Under the pieces are notes generated by a model, which was not told the DNA's origin, ran no database searches, and was given only the letters and a program-made list of their open reading frames with translations. A stretch of 64,000 bases of DNA, taken from contig CAJNDS010002633.1 in assembly GCA_905221605.1 (NCBI GenBank), forward strand, positions 10,001 through 74,000, written 5' to 3'. Made by a program: the position numbers and the translations under genes. Shown here in pieces: positions 57,147 to 64,000 of the stretch (the first letter of the stretch is position 1; each line of letters begins with the position of its first letter). This DNA is from Symbiodinium natans (taxonomy: Eukaryota > Sar > Dinophyceae > Suessiales > Symbiodiniaceae).

Positions 57147-57379
57147 TAGGGTTTAGGGTTTAGGGTGTAGGGTTTAGGGTTTAGGGTTTAGGGTTTAGGG
57201 CTTTTCTTACCTCTACTTCATGTTCTCCAATTAGAGAATTCCTTTTTGAGGGGGCTCGGATCTTCTTGATGCTCTCTCGGCATCTTGAGGGTTGAGGGCT
57301 AAACCCTAAACCCTAAACCCTAAACCCTAAACCCTAAACCCTAAACCCTAAACCCTAAACCCTAAACCCTAAACCCTAA
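57147..57379. repeat. TTTAGGG (57,147-57,203) and CCCTAAA (57,300-57,379) arrays
   Basis: These face each other tail to tail across 95 unique bases, as expected for a very short version of the proposed intron. Confidence 0.92.
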
Positions 57380-57589
57380 GATTTCCCCCTGCCCCCTGCC
57401 CCCATGAAAACACAGGAAGTCACTGTGCAAGGGAACCCCTTTTCTTGGGGGGGAGGCTGTGGGGGTTTAGGGTTTAGGGTTACCCAAATCATGCGCTGGT
57501 TTTGGGTTTAGGTATAAGTACCCTAAGTTGGGTTGTACATATTTAGTTTGGGGATACAAAATCCCTTAACCCAGAACCCTAAACTAAAC

Positions 57590-57960
57590 CCAGTAGTACA
57601 TCAAGGGCGATCCAGTAGAGGGTACAGAGCTCAGGTTTACAGAGTTCAGGTTTTTAGATTCAGGGTTTACGGGTTAGGGTTTTAGGGTTCAAGGTTCAGG
57701 GTTTACAGAGTTAAAGGTTCAGGGTTTATAGGGCCCGGGTTCGTAGGCTTCAGGGTTTAGGCTTCAGGGTGTATAGGATTGATATAGGGATTTGTGGGTT
57801 GCATGCAGGTTTCAGGGGGGAAGGTCCGGGTTTGTAGGGTTTGGGGTTTGTTAGTGTTCAGAGTTTGGGGTTTACAGGTTCAGGGTTGGGGGGTTCAGAG
57901 GTCTTAGGGTTTAGGGCCTCACATGCCCTTAGACCAAGAAAACGCTGTGCGAAAACTGGG
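57590..57960 (+). other. Highly diverged TTCAGGG-like region
   Basis: Many units of the form GGTTCAGGGTTTAC with frequent changes. An old, decayed array. Confidence 0.6.
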
Positions 57961-57969
57961 AGGTTCCCC

Positions 57970-58023
57970 AACCCTAAACCCTAAACCCTAAACCCTAAAC
58001 CCTAAACCCTAAACCCTAAACCC
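57970..58023 (-). repeat. (CCCTAAA)n array
   Basis: Eight units. Confidence 0.93.
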
Positions 58024-58032
58024 CGAATGCAG

Positions 58033-58093
58033 GGAGTGAAAGGGTGCGCCGCATCAAGACGTCCAACAGCGAGCTGCCTTCCCGCGGAGGCGG
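58033..58093 (+). CDS. Exon-like segment
   Basis: CCGAATGCAG precedes it and GGAGGCGG then GTCTCAACC follows. Phase 0 reads GVKGCAASRRPTASCLPAEA. Another frame (SERVRRIKTSNSELPSRG) is also open. Confidence 0.38.
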
Positions 58094-58287
58094 GTCTCAA
58101 CCGGACCCTAAAACCCCAGAGCCTTGCACCATGGGCCCTATGTACCCTAAGGCCTTAGCCCTAAGCTAACCCTAAATCAAATTTAGGGGATCTTTAAGGT
58201 TGCTCTTGTATCTCGTCCTGGATTAGGGGTTTAGGGTCTAGGGCTTAGGGTTGTGGGGATTCGGGGGGGCGGGGGGGAGGGGAGGAG

Positions 58288-58432
58288 GTTGGTAGCCAGT
58301 GGTACCCTGTTAACCTTTTTTGGTTTCTAGGGTTTAGGGTTTAGGACTGAGGGTTTAAGGTTTAGGGCTTAGGCTTAAAGCAACCAACCTCAAAAAGGGT
58401 ACCGTTAATGCAATCTGGCGACTGTATAGCCG
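58288..58432. mobile_element. Family C element with telomere-type repeats inside
   Basis: Left GGTAGCCAGTGGTACCC and right GGGTACCGTTAATGCAATCTGGC. Between them (58,330-58,375) is degenerate TTTAGGG absent from the other copies. Confidence 0.6.
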
Positions 58433-58489
58433 GCATCGATTGTTATCTCCATTTAGGGCTTGGGGCTTATGGAGCTTTAGCCCTGAAGA

Positions 58490-58563
58490 AACCCTAAACC
58501 CTGAACCCTAAACCCTAAACCCTAAACCCTAAACCCTAAACCCTAAACCCTAAACCCTAAACC
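58490..58563 (-). repeat. (CCCTAAA)n array
   Basis: About 10 units. Confidence 0.94.
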
Positions 58564-58588
58564 TCAACCCTGAGCCCTAAACACGCAG

Positions 58589-58672
58589 GGTTTAAGAGGC
58601 TGTTTATCTCGAGTCTTTGCGCGGGCGCTTCGGGTTGGAGGGCTCATGGCGTCGAAAGTTCGAGAAGGTGTG
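58589..58672 (+). CDS. Exon-like segment, exactly 28 codons, phase 0 at both ends
   Basis: AAACACGCAG precedes it and GAAGGTGTG then GTCTGG follows. It reads GLRGCLSRVFARALRVGGLM and on to ASKVREGV. Confidence 0.46.
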
Positions 58673-58684
58673 GTCTGGTTTAGC

Positions 58685-58738
58685 GTTTAGGGTTTAGGGT
58701 TTAGGGTTTAGGGTTTAGGGTTTAGGGTTTAGGGTGTT
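58685..58738 (+). repeat. (TTTAGGG)n array
   Basis: Seven units. Confidence 0.93.
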
Positions 58739-58949
58739 TAGGTTTAAGTCAGGGTTCAGGGGTGAAGGGGGTGCCGGGGACGCCACTGCGAGTTTCAGGT
58801 TCGCGGCAACTCACTCAAGCCTCAACCATGAGTCCTGAACTCCCGCGCTTGAATTCTGAATCCTAAACTCCGAACCCTAAACCCCAAACCCTAAACCCCA
58901 AACCCTAAACCCTAAACCCTTCTTAAACCCCAAGCCCTGAACCTCACAG

Positions 58950-59017
58950 GCACAGGGGAACGGCGACCGGCACGCCGTACCTGAGATGTAGTTCTGGCCT
59001 ACTGAAGCCCACAGGGC
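58950..59017 (+). CDS. Exon-like segment
   Basis: AACCTCACAG precedes it and CACAGGGC then GTTTAGGG follows. One frame is open throughout (HRGTATGTPYLRCSSGLLKP). Confidence 0.36.
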
Positions 59018-59029
59018 GTTTAGGGTTTA

Positions 59030-59490
59030 GGGCTGAGTGTTTAGGGTTTAGGGTTTAGGGTTTAGGGTTTAGGTTATTAGGGTTTAGAGTTTAGGGTTTT
59101 ATCCCTACATCCCTAAACCTTAACCCTCAAGCCCTAAGCTCAAGACAGGCTTCGAGCTTAGTTGCATGCTCCCTTAGTACACGTTCAAGGCCCTGAAGCA
59201 TGGTTGTATTGGGGAGAAACCTCCGAAGCCCTATGCATTCGACGAAAGGTATAAAGGCCTAGTAGTAGAGTAGACAACCTTGAATCTTTTTGGGTTAATA
59301 TAATACCCTCATATTCCCAAAGGTTAACCTTGAATTCCCGCAGGTTGCTGGACAACTAAGAAAGGTGAATTCCTGTGAAGGGGCCCTTGTAACTACACTA
59401 AGAAGGTTTAGACGGGGTTGTCGGGTCTACATGATACAGCGTCCAGGGTCTATGTCGCTTTGGCATCTTCTTGGCTTAAGAATTCTCAGA
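59030..59490. other. Short TTTAGGG array, then unique sequence
   Basis: Array at 59,038-59,100. An imperfect inverted repeat, AACCTTGAAT...GGTTAACCTTGAAT, lies at 59,277-59,335. No gene. Confidence 0.45.
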
Positions 59491-59499
59491 ACCCTAAAC

Positions 59500-59780
59500 C
59501 CTTAACCCTGAACCCTAAACCCTAAACCCTAAATCCAAAGCCTAAACTCTAAACCCTAAACCCTAAGCCCTAAGCCCAACACCCTAAACCCGAAACCCCA
59601 AACCCTAAACCCTAAACCCCAAACCCCAAACCCTAAACCCCTAACCCAAATTCCCAAACCCAAAACCCTAAACCCCAAACCCCAAACCCTAAACCCTAAA
59701 CCCTGAACCCTAAACCCTAAACCCTAAACCCCAAACCCTAAACCCTAAACCCCAAACCCTAAACCCTAAGCCCTAAACCC
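59500..59780 (-). repeat. Long mixed CCCTAAA / CCCCAAA array
   Basis: About 38 units, ending AAACCCAG. Confidence 0.93.
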
Positions 59781-59781
59781 A

Positions 59782-59853
59782 GGTGGAGAGCTGCTTATCG
59801 TCACGGCGGAGCCCGGCCCAGGGCCTGCTCTCCGACTGCCCGGGCCCCCATGT
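59782..59853 (+). CDS. Exon-like segment
   Basis: The array-derived CTAAACCCAG precedes it. It reads VESCLSSRRSPAQGLLSDCP in one frame. The donor is unclear and CCCTAAA follows briefly. Confidence 0.32.
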
Positions 59854-59867
59854 CTTAAACCCTAAAC

Positions 59868-59968
59868 CCTAGGGTTTAGGGTTTAGGGTTTAGGGTTAGG
59901 GTTTAGGGTTTAGGGTTTAGGGTTTGGGGTTTGGGGTTTGGGGTTTGGGGTTTTGGGTTTTGGGTTTA
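59868..59968 (+). repeat. TTTAGGG then TTTGGGG array, last array of the mosaic
   Basis: It starts as a palindromic CCCTAGGG junction with the preceding CCCTAAA units. Confidence 0.93.
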
Positions 59969-60039
59969 GCCCTGAGTACGAAGGACCTTTCTGTACTATT
60001 TGGCAATCGTCTTTTTCCTATTATATTTTAAATACTGCA

Positions 60040-61990
60040 CACCATATTTAAATTTTAAAGCTTTTTGAAGGAAACTAAAGGCTTTAAAATCTTTAAAACC
60101 TTTAAAATTTAATTGAGGAGGCCCTCAATTAAATTTTAAAGGGGAGGGGCTCCTTTTAAAATCTTTAAAATCTTTAAAATCTAATTGGGCCTCCATTTAA
60201 ATTTTAAAGGTTTTAAAGGAATTTAAAGGCTTTAAAACCTTTAAAACCTTTAAAATCTAATTGGGGAGGTCCCCAATTAAATTTTAAAGGGAGGGCCCCC
60301 CTTTAAAATCTTTAAAACCTTTAAAATCTTTAAAATATTTAAAATTTACTTGGACCTCCATTTAAATTTTAAAGGTTTTAAAGGAATTTAAAGGCATTAA
60401 AATCTTTAAAACATTTAAAATCTAATTGGGGAGGTCCCCAATTGAATTTTAAAGGGCACGGCCCCCTTTTAAAATCTTTAAAATTTAATTGGACCTCCAT
60501 TTAAATTTTAAAGGTTTTAAAGGAATTTAAAGGCTTTAAAACCTTTAAAACCTTTAAAATTGAATTAAGGAGGCCCTCAATTAAAATTTAAAGGGGAGGG
60601 GCTCCTTTTAAAATCTTTAAAATCTTTAAAATCTTGATAATCTTTAAAATCTTTAAAATTTAAGTGGACCTCCATTTAAATTTTAAAGATTTTAAAGGTT
60701 TTAAGGCCTTTAAATTCCTTTAAAACCTTTAAAATTTAAATGGGGAGGCCCTCAATTCAATTTTAAAGGGGACGGGCCCCCTTTAAAATCTTTAAAATCT
60801 TTAAAATCTTTAAAATTAATTGGGCCTCCATTTAAATTTTAAAGGTTTTAAAGGAATTTAAAGGCTTTAAAACCTTTAAAACCTTTAAAATCTAATTGGG
60901 GAGGTCCCCAATTAAATTTTAAAGGGGAGGGCCCCCCTGTAAAATCTTTAAAACCTTTAAAATCTTTAAAATTTAATTGGACCTCCATTTAAATTTTAAA
61001 TGTTTTAAAGGAATTTAAAGGCCTTAAAATCTTTAAAACCTTTAAAATCTAATTGGGGAGGTCCCCAATTGAATTTTAAAGGGGAGGGGCTCCTTTTAAA
61101 ATCTTTAAAATCTTTAAAATTTAATTGGGCCTCCATTTAAATTTTAAAGGTTTTAAAGGAATTTAAAGGCCTTAAAATCTTTAAAACCTTTAAAATCTAA
61201 TTGGGGAGGTCCCCAATTGAATTTTAAAGGGCACGGGCCCCTTTTAAAATCTTTAAAACCTTTAAAATCTTTAAAATCTTTAAAATTTAATTGGACCTCC
61301 ATTTAAATTTTAAAGGTTTTAAAGGAATTTAAAGGCTTTAAAACCTTTAAAACCTTTAAAGTTTAATTCAGGAGGCCCTCAATTAAAATTTAAAGGGGAG
61401 GGGCTCCTTTTAAAATCTTTAAAATCTTTAAAATCTTTAAAATCTTTAAAGTCTTTAAAATTTAAGTGGACCTCCATTTAAATTTTAAAGATTTTAAAGG
61501 TTTTAAGGCCTTTAAATTCCTTTAAAACCTTTAAAATTTAATTGGGGAGGCCCTCAATTCAATTTTAAAGGGGACGGGCCCCCTTTAAAATCTTTAAAAT
61601 CTTTAAAATCTTTAAAATTTAATTGGACCTCCATTTAAATTTTAAAGGTTTTAAAGGAATTTAAAGGCTTTAAAACCTTTAAAACCTTTAAAATTTAATT
61701 GAGGAGGCCCTCAATTAAATTTTAAAGGGGAGGGGCTCCTTTTAAAATCTTGAAAATCTTTAAAATCTTTAAAATCTTTAAAATTTAATTGGGCCTCCAT
61801 TTAAATTTTAAAGGAATTTAAAGGCTTTAAAACCTTTAAAACCTTTAAAATCTAATTGGGGAGGTCCCCAAATAAATTTTAAAGGGGAGGGGCCCCCTTT
61901 AAAATCTTTAAAACCTTTAAACCTTTAAAATGTTTAAAATTTAGTTCGGCCTCCAATTAAATTTTAAAGGCTTTAAAGGAATTTAAAGAC
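60040..61990 (+). repeat. AT-rich satellite, forward half
   Basis: Eleven monomers are anchored by GG(A/G)CCTCCATTTAAATTTTA at 60,187, 60,352, 60,491, 60,666, 60,822, 60,979, 61,127, 61,293, 61,468, 61,625 and 61,791. Spacings are 165, 139, 175, 156, 157, 148, 166, 175, 157 and 166. Each monomer holds short inverted repeats (AATTGGGGAGGTCCCCAATT, AGGGGAGGGGCTCCTTTTA) and a variable number of the 9-mer CTTTAAAAT. Confidence 0.93.
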
Positions 61991-64000
61991 TTGAAAATCT
62001 TTAAAACCTTTAAAATTTAAATGGAGGTCCAATTAAATTTTAAAGATTTTAAAGATTGTAAAGACTTTAAAAGGGGCTCGTGCCCTTTAAAATTCAATTG
62101 GGGACCTCCCCAATTAGATTTTAAAGGTTTTAAAGGTTTTAAAGCCTTTAAATTCCTTTAAAACATTTAAAAGTTAAATGGAGGCCCAATTAAATTTTAA
62201 AGATTTTAAAGGTTGTAAATATTTTAATGATTTTAAAGGTTTTAAAGATTTTCGAGGGGGCCCGCGCGCTTTAAAATTTAATTGAGGGCCTCCCCAATTA
62301 AATTTTAAAGGTTTCAAAGGTTTTAAAGCCTTTAAACTCCTTTAAAACCTTTAAAATTTAAATGGAGGTCCAATTAAATTTTAAAGATTTTAACGATTTT
62401 AAAGGTCTTAAAGATTTTAAAGGGGACCCCTCCCCTTTAAAATTCAATTGGGGACCTCCCCAATTAGATTTTAAAGGTTTTAAAGGTTTTAAAGCCTTTA
62501 AATTCCTTTAAAACCTTTAAAATTCAAATGGAGGCCCAATTAAATTTTAAAGATTTTAAAGATTTTAAAGATTTTAAAGATTTTAAAGATTTTAAAAGGG
62601 GCCCGTGCCCTTTAAAATTCAATTGGGGACCTCCCCAATTAGATTTTAAAGGTTTTAAAGGTTTTAAAGCCTTTAAATTCCTTTAAAACCTTTAAAATTT
62701 AAATGGAGGCCCAATTAAATTTTAAAGATTTTAAAGATTTTAAAAGGAGCCCCTCCCCTTTAAAATTTAATTGAGGGCCTCCTCAATTAAATTTTAAAGG
62801 TTTTAAAGGTTTTAAAGCCTTTAAATTCCTTCAAAACCTTTAAAATTTAAATGGAGGTCCAATTAAATTTTAAAGATTTTAAAGATTTTAAAGGTTTTAA
62901 AGATTTTAAAGGGGGCCCCTCCCCTTTAAAATTCAATTGGGGACCTCCCCAATTAGATTTTAAAGGTTTTAAAGGTTTTAAAGCCTTTAAATTCCTTTAA
63001 AACCTTTAAAATTTAAATGGAGGCCCAATTAAATTTTAAAGATTTTAAAGATTTTAAAAGGAGCCCCTCCCCTTTAAAATTTAATTGAGGGCCTCCTCAA
63101 TTAAATTTTAAAGGTTTTAAAGGTTTTAAAGCCTTTAAATTCCTTTAAAACCTTTAAAATTTAAATGGAGGTCCAATTAAATTTTAAAGCTTTTAAAGAT
63201 TTTAAAGGTTTTAAAGATTTTAAAGGGGGCCCCTCCCCTTTAAAATTTAATTGGGCACCTCCCCAATTAGATTTTAAAGGTTTTAAAGGTTTTAAAGCCT
63301 TTAAATTCCTTTAAAACCTTTAAATTTAAATGGAGGCCCAATTAAATTTTAAAGATTTTAAAGATTTTAAAGGGGCCCGTGCCCTTTAAAATTCAATTGG
63401 GGACCTCCCCAATTAGATTTTGAAGGTTTTAAAGGTTTTAAAGCCTTTAAATTCCTTTAAAACCTTTAAAATTTAAATGGAGGCCCAATTAAATTTTAAA
63501 GATTTTAAAGATTTTAAAAGGAGCCCCTCCCCTTTAAAATTTAATTGAGGGCCTCCCCAATTAAATTTTAAAGGTTTTAAAGGTTTTAAAGCCTTTAAAC
63601 TCCTTTAAAACCTTAAAAATTTGAATGGAGGTCCAATTAAATTTTAAAGATTTTAAAGATTTTAAAGGTTTTAAAGATTTTAAAGGGGGCCCCTCCCCTT
63701 TAAAATTCAATTGGGACCTCCCCAATTAGATTTTAAAGGTTTTAAAGGTTTTAAAGCCTTTAAATTCCTTTAAAACCTTTAAAATTTAAATGGAGGCCCA
63801 ATTAAATTTTAAAGATTTTCAAGATTTTAAAGATTTTAAAAGGAGCCCCTCCCCTTTAAAATTTAATTGAGGGCCTCCTCAATTAAATTTTAAAGGTTTT
63901 AAAGGTTTTAAAGCCTTTAAAACCTTTAAAATTTAAATGGAGGCCCAATTAAATTTTAAAGCTTTTAAAGATTTTAAAGGTTTTAAAGATTTTAAAGGGG
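61991..64000 (-). repeat. AT-rich satellite, reverse half, running off the window
   Basis: The same monomer in reverse complement, anchored by AAATGGAGG at 62,023, 62,180, 62,364, 62,530, 62,705, 62,853, 63,019, 63,167, 63,332, 63,479, 63,627, 63,792 and 63,939. Spacings are 147-184. The two halves form a large inverted repeat. Confidence 0.93.

Overview
ORGANISM. This is eukaryotic nuclear DNA. It is saturated with telomere-type heptamers, TTTAGGG on one strand and CCCTAAA on the other, in dozens of separate arrays. The best reading is a dinoflagellate. The evidence is the TTTAGGG-type repeat, candidate splice acceptors that are mostly AG followed by G, and an 11-base match (TTTGGCTCAAG) to the 3' end of the dinoflagellate spliced leader inside the long terminal repeats of a retroelement. 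Species and genus cannot be told. Other TTTAGGG lineages (chromerids, cryptophytes, green algae) are not fully excluded.

LAYOUT. (1) About 1-59,980 is a mosaic. Short GC-richer stretches of 45-170 bases alternate with arrays of telomere-type repeats and with 100-250 bp inverted-repeat elements. Many of the stretches share one layout on the + strand: a CCCTAAA array, a short pyrimidine run and CAG, then 45-130 bases open in at least one frame, then G(G)TTTAGGG opening a TTTAGGG array. I read these as exons whose introns begin with TTTAGGG arrays and end with CCCTAAA arrays. Open frames this short are weak evidence alone, so each exon call has modest confidence. The argument is the recurring layout. 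Eleven of them are open, whole-codon, phase-0 segments. (2) 3,982-12,821 is a complete 8,840 bp LTR retrotransposon on the - strand, inserted into a telomere-type array. It has identical 287 bp LTRs, TAGGG target duplications, a primer-binding site matching the anticodon arm of initiator tRNA-Met and a polypurine tract. Its 7.8 kb coding region has no reverse transcriptase, integrase or protease that I can see. It encodes a very long RNA-binding-type protein (WW-like, S1-like, six CCCH zinc fingers, SAM-like) broken by a few single-base frame changes. (3) About 60,000-64,000 is an AT-rich satellite with 139-184 bp monomers that reverses orientation near 61,990, making a large inverted repeat.

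HOW IT FITS. The + strand appears to hold one or more long, many-exon genes. Introns are bounded by complementary telomere-type arrays and host small inverted-repeat elements, some with GT and AG at their own ends (introner-like). The retroelement lies antisense within one such intron. In-frame stops at 14,442 and 47,268 suggest that more than one gene is present. No rRNA, tRNA gene, CRISPR array or bacterial-type operon was seen.
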